In this document: positions 28,419 to 37,451 of the stretch, piece after piece
How positions within the stretch are numbered: position 1 is the first letter of the stretch
Layout: each line of letters opens with the position of its first letter
Origin: Moanibacter sp964542645
GTDB lineage: Bacteria; Verrucomicrobiota; Verrucomicrobiia; Opitutales; UBA2987
Assembly (NCBI GenBank): GCA_964542645.1
Contig: CAZIUG010000003.1
Span: forward strand, 186,001 to 250,000
Reading direction: 5' to 3'
DNA length: 64,000 bases
Program-made: the position numbers and the translations under genes
The notes under the pieces: generated by a model
Told to the model about the DNA's origin: nothing
Databases searched by the model: none
What the model saw: the letters and a program-made list of their open reading frames with translations, nothing else

Positions 28419-29468
28419 GTGCAGATCCGTTTCACGGTCGAGGATATTCTCGAAATACTGAAGGACGGCCGCCGTTGGGGTGTGACCGACCGGGATATAA
28501 CTGGGATCGCTTCGCTTCAGGAAGCGGAACCAGGTGATCTTTCTTTCCTAGGGAATCGAAAGTACCGGCAGCATGTAGCCGAGTCCAATGCAACTGTAAT
28601 CCTGGTGCCGGAAGATTACGATGGGGAGCCGCGGAAGAACCAGATACTTATTCTCGTCAACGACCCCTCACGGGCACTGGCCTTACTGTGCGAGAGGGTA
28701 GAGCGAGAACTTAGACCGGTTCTGACTCCAGGGGTTGATCCGTGTGCTCGAATAGATCCCTTAGCAGCAGTACATCCTACTGCCCGAATTGGTCCAATGT
28801 GTGTCATTGAACCACATGTTCTAATAGGAAAAGAGTGTAATCTAGAAGCGCGTGTTTTTGTGGGACGGTACGCTCGTATTGGATCAAATTGCTGCCTGAG
28901 TTCCGGTGCGTACGTTGGGTCCTATTGTATTTTGGGAGATCGTGTTTCGTTAATGCCAGGTGCAGTTATTGGTTCGGATGGGTTTGGGTATGTGGGTAAC
29001 GATGGAGCTATTGAAAAAATTCCCCAGATCGGGAATGTTGAATTAGAAGACGATGTGGAGATCGGGGCGAATTCAACGATTGATCGTGCAAGGTTTGGAG
29101 AGACTAGGATCGGGAGAGGAAGTAAGATAGACAACCTCGTTCATATAGCCCACAACGTCAGAATCGGTGAAAATTGCTTGATCGCGGCACAAACTGGGGT
29201 TTCTGGTAGCACGGTTATCGAATCTGGAGTCGAAATAGGAGGTCAGGTGGGGTTAGTTGGACATATCAACATTGGGAAGGAGAGTCGACTTGGCGCTCAG
29301 GCAGGAATTAGTAAGGACTTACCTCCCGGTAGTAAAGTGACCGGAACCCCGGCTTACTCCTTTCTGGAAGACCGAAGGATTGAAGTCTTGAAGCGCCGCC
29401 TGCCGGAATTATTTAAAAGAGTGTCGAACTTAGAGAACCTGGGAGAGGACGAGAAAGAGAGCTTATAA
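28419..29468 (+). CDS. lpxD: UDP-3-O-acylglucosamine N-acyltransferase
   Basis: Third step of lipid A synthesis: transfers a 3-hydroxyacyl chain from ACP to UDP-3-O-acylglucosamine. It has 349 residues with a GTG start immediately after the ompH stop. An N-terminal uridine-binding domain (about 1-105) precedes a left-handed beta-helix of hexapeptide repeats (about 110-320). Within it NLVHIAHNVRIGENC holds the catalytic His. A C-terminal helix (RRLPELFKRVSNLE) closes the trimer. Its presence argues that the organism makes lipopolysaccharide. fabZ and lpxA, the usual next genes, are absent; prs follows. Confidence 0.96.
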   Translation: MQIRFTVEDILEILKDGRRWGVTDRDITGIASLQEAEPGDLSFLGNRKYRQHVAESNATVILVPEDYDGEPRKNQILILVNDPSRALALLCERVERELRPVLTPGVDPCARIDPLAAVHPTARIGPMCVIEPHVLIGKECNLEARVFVGRYARIGSNCCLSSGAYVGSYCILGDRVSLMPGAVIGSDGFGYVGNDGAIEKIPQIGNVELEDDVEIGANSTIDRARFGETRIGRGSKIDNLVHIAHNVRIGENCLIAAQTGVSGSTVIESGVEIGGQVGLVGHINIGKESRLGAQAGISKDLPPGSKVTGTPAYSFLEDRRIEVLKRRLPELFKRVSNLENLGEDEKESL

Positions 29469-29540
29469 ATACTTCAAGTAAGAAAAATTGGGTTAAATGT
29501 TGCAAACCTTACTGGACGAGTTCTAACCTGACGAGGGATC

Positions 29541-30488
29541 ATGCAAGTAGGTGAACTGAGGATATTTTCGGGGAGATCGAATCCGGCGCTGGCTGAAAAA
29601 ATCTGTGAGTTCGTGGGATTGAGCTTGGGGTCTATTACCCTAGAGACCTTTCCCGATGGTGAAACTTTCGTAAAGATCAACGAGAACATCCGGGGGAAGG
29701 ATATTTTCATAGTCCAATCGACTTGCCCGCCGGCGAATGAGAATATCATGGAGCTTCTAATCATGATCGACGCTGCACGGAGGGCATCAGCTCAAAGGAT
29801 TACCGCAGTGATGCCCTTCTACGGTTATTCGCGGCAGGATCGGAAAGACCAGCCCCGAGTCCCGATCACAGCGAAGCTGGTTGCGAATCTTCTGGTTACA
29901 GCGGGAGCGCATCGAGTTTTAACCCTTGATCTTCATGCTCAGCAGATTCAGGGTTTCTTTGATATTCCAGTAGATCATCTCTATGCTTCGCCCGTCTTCT
30001 ACGAATATCTTCGTGCTCTCAAGACTCCGAACCTAGTAGCATTTTCTCCCGATGAAGGAAGTATCAAGATGGCCTCAGCCTACGCCAGCATGCTGGGATG
30101 CGGAGTTGGCTTCGTTAGTAAACAGCGAACCAATGCTACGACGGTAGAGGCATTAGAACTGGTTGGGGAAGTGGAAGGTAAAGAGGTCTTAATACTCGAT
30201 GACATTACAGAAACAGCGGGTACTCTTGTAGCCGCTGCTAACCTTCTGAAGGAGAGAGGGGCGACTAGTGTTCGAGCTGCCGTGAGCCACTGCATATTGA
30301 GTGATATTGCCCGCGAGCGACTTAAAGAAGGTCCAATAGATGAACTTATTACGACCGATTCGACTCCTGTGGATCCAAGTGGATTGCCTATCAAGGTGTT
30401 GAGTATCGCTGAACTGATTGGAGAAGCAATCCTCCGAATCAAAAATCATGAGAGTGTGACCAGTCTTTTTAAAGTGAAAGGATTCTAA
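29541..30488 (+). CDS. prs: Ribose-phosphate pyrophosphokinase
   Basis: Makes PRPP from ribose 5-phosphate and ATP for nucleotide, His, Trp and NAD synthesis. It has 315 residues, full length. Class I features are LETFPDGETFVKI, the flexible-loop region YGYSRQDRK, DLHAQQIQGFFDIPVDHLYA, and the PRPP-binding loop DDITETAGT (where class I enzymes usually have DDMIDTAGT). It is 72 bases downstream of lpxD on the same strand and probably shares the transcript or a nearby promoter. Confidence 0.97.
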   Translation: MQVGELRIFSGRSNPALAEKICEFVGLSLGSITLETFPDGETFVKINENIRGKDIFIVQSTCPPANENIMELLIMIDAARRASAQRITAVMPFYGYSRQDRKDQPRVPITAKLVANLLVTAGAHRVLTLDLHAQQIQGFFDIPVDHLYASPVFYEYLRALKTPNLVAFSPDEGSIKMASAYASMLGCGVGFVSKQRTNATTVEALELVGEVEGKEVLILDDITETAGTLVAAANLLKERGATSVRAAVSHCILSDIARERLKEGPIDELITTDSTPVDPSGLPIKVLSIAELIGEAILRIKNHESVTSLFKVKGF

Positions 30489-30552
30489 AATCTGGCAAGG
30501 CGAGGTTTGTTGGAACCTTCTTCACTTTTAGATGTCTCCCGAATTTGATAAC

Positions 30553-32028
30553 ATGCGAAAGTCAATAATTGCTTTTTTTGTAATCCTTTCAGGTGCTGAT
30601 TATTTCCTGCACTCCCTTTTTGCTAGTGAGGTCAAGGAGGTTAAAACTTCGACGAATTTCCCGATTTCAGAAACTACTTTAGACCGCAGCAACCGGGGCG
30701 CGATCGTTAGTTTTTCCGATGTTTTAGAGAATGTAAATCCAGCCGTTGTTGGCATTTACCCATCACGGATCGTTCGGGTATCAGATCGGCGCGCGAATCC
30801 TCATGACGAGCTTCTTCGTCGGTATTTTGGGTTTCCCATCCCCGAGGATCGGGGCGGGGCCACAGAGGAACGGAAACTTCTCCAGGGAATTGGTTCTGGT
30901 GTCATTATATCAGATGATGGTTACGTCCTAACTAATCTGCATGTTGTAATGGATGAGAGGGGAACGCAGGCCGATGAAATCCTGGTAAAATTGACTGATG
31001 ATCGTGAATTTGCAGCCGAAGTGGTAGGTAGTGATAAGAGGACGGATGTTGCCGTTCTTAAAATCGACGCGGAAAACCTTCCTTTCCTGGAAATGGCGGA
31101 TAGTGACATGTTGAAAGTAGGAGACATAGTCTTTGCCGTCGGAAATCCTCTTGGAGTCGGTCTAACTGTAACCATGGGGATTGTTTCTGCCACGGGACGA
31201 TCGGATTTGCATCTACTCGGAAGGGAAGGCTATGAAAATTTCATTCAAACTGATGCTTCTATCAATCCGGGAAATTCAGGCGGACCTTTAGTCGATGCAG
31301 GTGGTCGGTTGGTTGGCATTAACACAGCGATTATTTCTCGTACTGGAGGTAATATAGGAATCGGGTTTGCCATACCGATCACATTAGCGCGTAATATCCT
31401 TCTCAATTTGATTGACAGTGGGACTGTCAAACGCGGCTTTCTCGGCGTTAATATCCGCAACATGGATCTCGATATGGCCGAGGCCTTTGGTCTTGAGGAT
31501 ACGGAAGGGGCTTTGGTCGAGGATGCGAAAAATGGTCTTCCAGCCTATGAGGCAGGTATCCGACGCGGAGATGTAATTCTTGAAATCGATAAGAAAAAAA
31601 TTAGAAATGTGGCCGATCTTCGGCTTAACATTGCTTCCACCTCTCCGGGCACGGACGTAGTGGTTACCGTTATGCGTAACGGTAATAGGATCGATTTCGA
31701 AGTCATTCTTGGGAATCTAGATGACCCCATGAGTGTAGCGGGAGGTTCTAGCAACTCAGTTCTCGAAGGGGTTACTCTCCAAGAATTGAATGGTACTCTG
31801 CGCGACGAGCATAATATCGAAGACAATATCGATGGACTTGTTGTTGTTTCTTTAGATGTCCGTTCACCCTATTCGGGTGTCTTGAGATTGGGGATGGTTA
31901 TTGTCGAGATTAACGACCGGCCCGTCCCTACCTTCGAATCCGCTCAAGGCTACATTCGTAGGGGAGTTAATAAACTGTGGGTATACGATCGCGGAACCTA
32001 CGGGTTTGTTGCGGTCAGGATTCCATAG
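30553..32028 (+). CDS. HtrA/DegP-family periplasmic serine protease
   Basis: Envelope quality-control protease/chaperone. The ATG at 30553 begins a signal peptide (MRKSIIAFFVILSGADYF); an in-frame ATG at 30532 would add seven residues. The chymotrypsin-like domain has the triad H130 (LTNLHVV), D165 (RTDVAVL) and S242 (NPGNSGGPL), numbered from 30553. Two PDZ domains follow (about 293-385 and 395-491); the second is more divergent. At 491 residues it fits DegP/DegQ. It is 64 bases after prs, and next to genes for outer-membrane assembly, which fits a role in that pathway. Confidence 0.95.
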   Translation: MRKSIIAFFVILSGADYFLHSLFASEVKEVKTSTNFPISETTLDRSNRGAIVSFSDVLENVNPAVVGIYPSRIVRVSDRRANPHDELLRRYFGFPIPEDRGGATEERKLLQGIGSGVIISDDGYVLTNLHVVMDERGTQADEILVKLTDDREFAAEVVGSDKRTDVAVLKIDAENLPFLEMADSDMLKVGDIVFAVGNPLGVGLTVTMGIVSATGRSDLHLLGREGYENFIQTDASINPGNSGGPLVDAGGRLVGINTAIISRTGGNIGIGFAIPITLARNILLNLIDSGTVKRGFLGVNIRNMDLDMAEAFGLEDTEGALVEDAKNGLPAYEAGIRRGDVILEIDKKKIRNVADLRLNIASTSPGTDVVVTVMRNGNRIDFEVILGNLDDPMSVAGGSSNSVLEGVTLQELNGTLRDEHNIEDNIDGLVVVSLDVRSPYSGVLRLGMVIVEINDRPVPTFESAQGYIRRGVNKLWVYDRGTYGFVAVRIP

Positions 32029-32334
32029 GGTGCGTGGCGATAGAGAAACGTGGCATTAGGCATCGATGACTATGACTCAACCGTGGGATTTCCTGGATGG
32101 AGAGGCGCTACTTTCTAAAACCTTTTACACGGAGTCGACCGTAGGTGATTTGTCAAAGTTCTTCCACAGCCCAGATGGAGAAACATCCAGAGATTGGTTT
32201 GGCGAACCAATCTCCTAGACTAGAATGCCTCTGATTTCTTCTTGTTACTGACCTACGAAGCCTACATCATTTCGTCCAGGTTTGGGGCTTAGCGGTTCCG
32301 AAATGGTTGCTGAGAAAGGAGATAGTTCGATTAT
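32029..32334. other. 306-base noncoding gap with a 10-bp hairpin
   Basis: No gene is visible between the protease and the hydratase. The main feature is a perfect hairpin at 32192-32216, arms GAGATTGGTT and AACCAATCTC with a TGGCG loop. It could be an intrinsic terminator for the upstream run of genes, although no T-tract follows. AAAGGAGA at about 32316-32323 is a good ribosome binding site region for the hydratase start at 32335. Confidence 0.5.
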
Positions 32335-33141
32335 ATGACAATTCCAGCTGAAAAACAGAGCAGCTTTAAAAAATTAGCGGACCGTTTGGGTCGTTCTTGG
32401 TTAGATGTTTCCATCGTCGACGGGCTAACGCCGATGGAAGTCCCGCGAGATCGAAGCGAAGCCTACTTCATTCAGGATCGTATGGCCGAAGCGATTGGAC
32501 AACCAGTTACGGGCTGGAAGGTCGGAGCGACAAGTGCAAAGGCCCGCGAAAAAGCTGGGATCGACGACTTGATTCCAGGCCGAACGTTTGCTTCGACTAC
32601 CTATTTTGGTGCCGACCACAAGCTTCCTGGTGATCGATTTCCCAGTGTTGCTGTTGAGGCGGAGTTTGCGTTTTGTCTTAGAGAAGATATTCCCCTACGC
32701 GACAGTCCGTGGGTGGCTTCGGAATTAAGTGAAAAGGTTGAGTTTTTCCCTTCTATAGAGATTATTGGTCTCCGCCATCAGCTTCCCAATGAACTTTCAG
32801 AGCGCAAACTTTTTATGAGTATCGCCGATAACGGAGGCGGTGTGGGGGTTGTTTATGGAGATGTCTTTGAGGGATGGAAGGAGATCGATCTCAGAAACCA
32901 TCATGTGCATCTGCAGGTAGACGATAATCCCCCACAGGAGAATCTGTTCGGGGAGATGCGATGTGAACCTTTAGAGGCGCTGGCTGACACGCTCAATCAT
33001 CTGGCCGGTCGTGGTCTCGGATTAAAGGCAGGACAGTTTGTTACGACAGGTACAACTACAGCGCCTCCTCCATTGCCAGTGGGTTCTCGTTTGCTCGCAG
33101 ATTTCGGAGATATGGGAAGCATTTCGGTGTATCTTGGATGA
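32335..33141 (+). CDS. FAH/MhpD-family 2-keto-4-pentenoate hydratase-like protein
   Basis: A 268-residue member of the fumarylacetoacetate hydrolase fold, closest in layout to 2-oxopent-4-enoate hydratases and 4-oxalocrotonate decarboxylases of aromatic meta-cleavage pathways. GWKVGATS (about residues 61-68) and the metal-binding acidic pair in VAVEAEFAF are visible, as are SIADNGGG and the C-terminal GQFVTTGTTTAPPPL strand-loop. No other aromatic-degradation gene lies nearby, so the substrate is open. It stands alone and converges on the cupin isomerase gene. Confidence 0.85.
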   Translation: MTIPAEKQSSFKKLADRLGRSWLDVSIVDGLTPMEVPRDRSEAYFIQDRMAEAIGQPVTGWKVGATSAKAREKAGIDDLIPGRTFASTTYFGADHKLPGDRFPSVAVEAEFAFCLREDIPLRDSPWVASELSEKVEFFPSIEIIGLRHQLPNELSERKLFMSIADNGGGVGVVYGDVFEGWKEIDLRNHHVHLQVDDNPPQENLFGEMRCEPLEALADTLNHLAGRGLGLKAGQFVTTGTTTAPPPLPVGSRLLADFGDMGSISVYLG

Positions 33142-33393
33142 TTTGGCCCCGCATTTTTCAACTGCGGCCGGCATAATGTCGTAGAATTTACTCTGAACAA
33201 TGATTAGCGGCTTCTCCTGAGGTGGAATATACCAACCGGGGGAGAGGTTGTGCGGCCAACAGGCTTTCGGTGTGAACAGTGTTCAAGTTTGTATCCTTAG
33301 GACCAAAACCAACCTGGCCCGGTACTTTCTTCTCCGCAATCGGATTCGCTGGAATAAATATCCTATTGGGTAATTAGGGAAAAACGAGAGGTA

Positions 33394-34170
33394 TCAAGGT
33401 ATGAAGCCGGCCCAATGGTCTTTTTCCCTCTGCGGATCGTTGACAAAAAGAAAACGGTCTGGGTCCCTTTCGAATTGCTCGTAAATTGAGACTCCTTTCT
33501 CAATAGAAAATCGGTGATGGGGTGAGGGGGTTTTCTCGGTAAGGTCTTGATGTTTATAACGATCGTTGTGTTCCCACCGAATTCTCCCATCTGCACCGAA
33601 TACTGGAAACCAGGAGAGACCTTGATGGGTTTGAACACCTTTATAGTTAAATTCGTAATCCCGAACAGCCCATGCTCCCATAACCATAACCTTATCCGGG
33701 TCGCTGTTGATTGTAGAGTGAGCCCAGCCTGGGGGGATGATTACGACTTCTCCAGGCCCAGCATGAACAGCGAAACACCTTCCTGGATCATCATTTGCAG
33801 TTTCCTGCATATAGAAGATCGCCTTGCCTTTCCAAACCTCACACACCTCCGGTGTCGAGCAGCCACTTTGATTCGAGATGGCGTGTACATGGCCCTGAGA
33901 GCGTACCGGTTCATTGCCCATGCGACCTGTGGAAAAAATCACAGCACCGTAAAGGAGATTTTTCTCCGTGAGTAAGGAATAATGTTCTCTCTTGCCAATA
34001 TCCATTGCGATGGCATATACGACTTCGGGTCCGCTGCAGCCCGGATCTCTGAGACTCCATCGAATAGAGTTCAGCGTTCTTCGCTCGATAGGAGGAGAAA
34101 GGCAATCGGGTCCAAATTCAAAACCGATTGGATTTACCTTGGGATTGATATCGAATCCAGGGATATTCAT
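33394..34170 (-). CDS. Cupin-type glucose-6-phosphate isomerase
   Basis: A 258-residue single-domain cupin that matches the archaeal-type phosphoglucose isomerase family, which interconverts glucose 6-phosphate and fructose 6-phosphate with a bound metal. Metal ligands are visible in GHVH, in the Glu of PEVCEVWKG and in the His of GWAHSTIN. It carries about 60 residues beyond the core, ending REKDHWAGF. The usual bacterial Pgi is unrelated in fold, so this is either a replacement or a second isomerase; a related aldose or ketose isomerase activity is possible. No operon partner is present. Confidence 0.82.
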   Translation of the reverse strand: MNIPGFDINPKVNPIGFEFGPDCLSPPIERRTLNSIRWSLRDPGCSGPEVVYAIAMDIGKREHYSLLTEKNLLYGAVIFSTGRMGNEPVRSQGHVHAISNQSGCSTPEVCEVWKGKAIFYMQETANDDPGRCFAVHAGPGEVVIIPPGWAHSTINSDPDKVMVMGAWAVRDYEFNYKGVQTHQGLSWFPVFGADGRIRWEHNDRYKHQDLTEKTPSPHHRFSIEKGVSIYEQFERDPDRFLFVNDPQREKDHWAGFIP

Positions 34171-34370
34171 GAATCCAGAAAATTGTCAGTGATCCTCTAA
34201 AGTATCGTAGAGATATTTTGCATTGATGCTATAGGAATCGAATGGAGGAACTGTTGGCCTCAATGAGGGCTAAGAGCCCGAATTCGCAAGGGTTGTTTGG
34301 AAATGTATCGTTTCAATCTCCGGACATTCGGTTAGGTTTAGATGTTGCAAACTCTGTCTTATGAGGAGAA

Positions 34371-35558
34371 TCAAACCATCACCCGAGCGACTGCCCAAAC
34401 TGTACCGATCACCCCTATCACTGCTGAACAAGGAATCAAAATCACTTTTCGAAAATGATGCCATTTTCGAAACCAACCAATTACGCTGAAAGCACAAAGC
34501 AGCACTCCGATCTGACCAGATTCAACACCAATGTTGAAAAAGACGAGAGCACTGATAAATTCCGATTCAGGGAGACCGACATCTTTCAGTACTCCCGCAA
34601 AACCGAGACCGTGCACGAGTCCAAAAAGCGATATTATCACGAGGCGGCTTGGATTCGGTTTGGTTCTCGCGATGTTCTCAAATCCAACATAGGCGATAGA
34701 AAACGCAATGAGTGGTTCAACGACTTTAGCTGGAGGGGTTAGGAAGCCGATAATCCCGAGGGCCAATGTGATCGTATGAGCAACAGTAAAACAGGTTACC
34801 TGCATGAGCAATGGCTTAAGCTGTACCGAAAATAAAAAGAGTCCTAGAACGAATAGAATATGATCACTGCCGTATGGCAAAATGTGCACGAAGCCGAGCT
34901 TTAGGTAAATCCAAGCTATATTTAGCCATTTAGCCATCGTGAGATCTTTTTCTCGCCCAATCGGCGTTGGTGACTGATCTCGGTTTATCGTTATCACTTC
35001 TTTCCTCACTGAAAATGGTTGGCTAATTTCGCCCGCTTCTATCCATCTAGTCATAGTGCGGTTTTGCTGCGTTTCCAGGAAGGTTATAGCGATCGGGGTT
35101 CCAATTGAAAGGTGGGGCACAGCCCGGAAACGGAGTTCCTTCCCAGCCGGATTTATTCGTCCCCTCCAACGAATACCTGTCATAGGGGCCGCGTAGATCG
35201 CCTTGAAGTCTTCCAGATTTAGAATAGGTAAATCCACCTGCTTTGTGTCTAGATAGACTTGGTGATTATCGCAGGAGAGCTCCACCCCCTTCGCTAAGGT
35301 GCCCATTATGTTATCCAGATTAATCTTCCGTTGTTCGTCAGGTGTTTGTGTCAGGTTATAGTAGGCTGTGGGTCCCCCTACTATTCGAGTCAGATCAACC
35401 TTCAACTCCATCTCTAAAGTATTTATTTCGGGATCAATAGTGACAAAAACACGCGTCATGTTTAGAAGATGGGCATCACTGATGGGCCCTAACGACACGA
35501 CACAGAAGCTCAGAAAAGCCAACTGGATAAGCGTTCTTTTCAAATTCTTATCACTCAA
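34371..35558 (-). CDS. HupE/UreJ-type integral membrane protein
   Basis: A 395-residue membrane protein. The signal sequence (residues 8-28) is followed by an extracytoplasmic beta-rich domain (about 30-210) and then six or seven membrane helices. These contain the family signatures YGSDHILFVLGLF, VAHTITLALG, GLVHGLGFAGVL and FFNIGVESGQ. These His/Asp-bearing helices resemble HupE and UreJ proteins linked to nickel or cobalt handling. No hydrogenase, urease or cobalamin gene is near, so the metal and role are unknown. I looked for a cobalamin riboswitch upstream and did not find one. Confidence 0.8.
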   Translation of the reverse strand: MSDKNLKRTLIQLAFLSFCVVSLGPISDAHLLNMTRVFVTIDPEINTLEMELKVDLTRIVGGPTAYYNLTQTPDEQRKINLDNIMGTLAKGVELSCDNHQVYLDTKQVDLPILNLEDFKAIYAAPMTGIRWRGRINPAGKELRFRAVPHLSIGTPIAITFLETQQNRTMTRWIEAGEISQPFSVRKEVITINRDQSPTPIGREKDLTMAKWLNIAWIYLKLGFVHILPYGSDHILFVLGLFLFSVQLKPLLMQVTCFTVAHTITLALGIIGFLTPPAKVVEPLIAFSIAYVGFENIARTKPNPSRLVIISLFGLVHGLGFAGVLKDVGLPESEFISALVFFNIGVESGQIGVLLCAFSVIGWFRKWHHFRKVILIPCSAVIGVIGTVWAVARVMV

Positions 35559-35742
35559 ATTTAATCTTTCGGATCCTTGACTGATTCTTAAAAAATCTGG
35601 AAGATTAAATTTCTTGCAGGTTTTAAACCGACAAGCCCCTTCTGTTGCCAGTTGTCTTCTCCCGGGGGTGTAGATTCCAGTCCTGTTCTAAATCTCTGAA
35701 TGATCGGATACGGATGCTTGTTTCAATTCGAAAAGGATTCGA

Positions 35743-36021
35743 TTGATACCAATGCTTCATTGGCATGACATCGTTGGCTTTTGTGGCATTGCGATGATTC
35801 TTGTGGCCTATTTGCTACTTCAGATAGATTTTCTACGAAGCGATAGCCTCGTTTATTCTTTGCTAAACGGCTTGGGGGCAAGCTGTGTGATTTTTTCCCT
35901 GTTTTTCGACTTTAATCTGTCAGCGTTCCTGATGGAGGTATTCTGGGTTATAATCAGCCTAATTGGGATAGTTCGATACGTCACGCGTAAGAGACAATCG
36001 GGTCTGGAACTTAGAAAGTAG
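35743..36021 (+). CDS. Small membrane protein, CBU_0592-like
   Basis: A 92-residue protein with three predicted membrane helices (about 7-27, 33-56, 60-80) and a basic C-terminus. It resembles the small CBU_0592 family of unknown function. The TTG at 35743 has AAAAGGA five bases upstream; an ATG three codons later (35752) is the alternative start. It is divergent from the HupE-like gene and converges with the DUF454 gene, 19 bases between stops. Confidence 0.7.
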   Translation: MIPMLHWHDIVGFCGIAMILVAYLLLQIDFLRSDSLVYSLLNGLGASCVIFSLFFDFNLSAFLMEVFWVIISLIGIVRYVTRKRQSGLELRK

Positions 36022-36040
36022 AACCTCAATTTGAGACTTT

Positions 36041-36409
36041 TTAAGACTCTTCTCTAGGCTGACTGCATACCTTTATACTTGTGACGACGTAGAGGCCATA
36101 GAGCAGCAATGCAGCGGTTAAGGCTCTCAAAAAGGGGCTTTCTAAAATGAGACTAACGGTAGCACCACCGCAGACGATGATTGTAGCTATCGCGATGATT
36201 TTCATTTTATACGAAATGCATCGGCGTTCCTGCCAGTTCCGTAAAAGTGGCCCGTAAGTCGGGTTACCCAATAACCACCTGTGCCATTTTTCCGATGATT
36301 TTGCAAAACAGCCTGCAGCAAGTAACAGGAAAGGGGTGGTTGGTAGAATGGGGAGAAAGAGTCCTAGGGTGGCTAATCCGACGAAGAGAAATCCGATCGC
36401 CTTATACAT
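36041..36409 (-). CDS. DUF454 (YbaN-like) inner-membrane protein
   Basis: A 122-residue membrane protein. The DUF454 pattern is clear: an N-terminal helix GFLFVGLATLGLFLPILPTTPFLLLAAGCFAKSS-like segment, then WHRWLLGNPTYGPLLRNW, then two more helices (about 68-110). Function is unknown in the family. A weak hairpin with a short T-run (36025-36042) lies between it and the convergent small membrane gene. Confidence 0.85.
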   Translation of the reverse strand: MYKAIGFLFVGLATLGLFLPILPTTPFLLLAAGCFAKSSEKWHRWLLGNPTYGPLLRNWQERRCISYKMKIIAIATIIVCGGATVSLILESPFLRALTAALLLYGLYVVTSIKVCSQPREES

Positions 36410-36638
36410 TTTCTAATTAGTTTTGATCAGTGGATTCCTCTGCCTACAGTTTTCTAAAATGAGGCTAAGATGTAGAGGAATTCCATTTTTGCCTGAGGGT
36501 TAAGAAGGATGGAATGATACGCAAATTTTGTTATTCCTCATTATCTGAAAAATTGTAGCAGATGGGGTCGCTTTTATTTACTGGTTCCAGAATATTCTTC
36601 ATCTTTTTTCACCCATCTATTTCTTTGAAAGAATTAGG

Positions 36639-37451
36639 CTACCTTCCTAAAAAGTTCGGGGTTCGCTTTTCCATAAAAGCCTTCCGCCCTTCTTTATAGT
36701 CTTCGCTAGCGTAACAATTGTCGTTCAAGCGTTGGCAGAGATTAAGATTACGATCATTTGGATCTTTGCCTATTTCTGCAACGATTTGTTTAAAAGCTTT
36801 TATAGATAGAGGCGCATTTTTGGCGATAGCTTGAGCACATTCGTCCACGGATTGGGCAAGTTCGGTCTTAGACTGTATACTATTAATGAGACCCATATCA
36901 TAGGCTTCTAGGGCGCTAAATTGTCTTGCGGAGAATAGAATTTCTTTGGCTCGGATAGGTCCGACACAAGCAACTAGAGGCTGCAATGATTCATAACTAT
37001 AGCCGAGGCCCAACTTGGCAGCGGGAATCCCGAACCGAGCATCTTCAGAGGCCAGCCGTAAGTCACAACAGAGGGCAACTGCCAATCCACCGCCAACACA
37101 GTAACCACAAATTCTTGCAATGGTAGGCTTGGGAATATCCGTAAGTTTCTTACAGGCAAGTGTCATCACCGAGTTGTAAGCCTCAATCTCGCTCACCAAG
37201 TTGCGGTTTGCTTCGAATTGGGATATATCAGCGCCAGAGGAAAATGCTCTTCCTCCTTCACCTGATACCACAATAACTTTTACTCTTGAATCGGACTCGA
37301 AGTCGTCCATCGCTTGGCTAATACCCCTCCACATTTCTAAAGAAATCGCATTATGCTTCTCGGGCTGGTTAAAACCCAAGTAACCAGTATCTTGTTTCTT
37401 TGCGACTAAAAGCTTATCAGTTTGGTCCATACTTGCTGGCTTCTTGCTCAT
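36639..37451 (-). CDS. Enoyl-CoA hydratase/isomerase family protein
   Basis: A crotonase-fold enzyme of 270 residues acting on an acyl-CoA. Oxyanion-hole segments are SSGADISQF and GYCVGGGLAVAL. The region where many hydratases have their first catalytic Glu reads PAAKLGLGYSYESL, so that residue is replaced and the reaction may differ from simple hydration. It overlaps the upstream CoA-transferase gene by 4 bases (ATGA), so the pair is co-translated and probably acts on the same CoA ester. The substrate is not identifiable. Confidence 0.88.
   Translation of the reverse strand: MSKKPASMDQTDKLLVAKKQDTGYLGFNQPEKHNAISLEMWRGISQAMDDFESDSRVKVIVVSGEGGRAFSSGADISQFEANRNLVSEIEAYNSVMTLACKKLTDIPKPTIARICGYCVGGGLAVALCCDLRLASEDARFGIPAAKLGLGYSYESLQPLVACVGPIRAKEILFSARQFSALEAYDMGLINSIQSKTELAQSVDECAQAIAKNAPLSIKAFKQIVAEIGKDPNDRNLNLCQRLNDNCYASEDYKEGRKAFMEKRTPNFLGR

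Noticed and set aside
35559..35742. Cobalamin riboswitch before the HupE-like gene
   Set aside because: The B12 box and the other conserved helices are not present.
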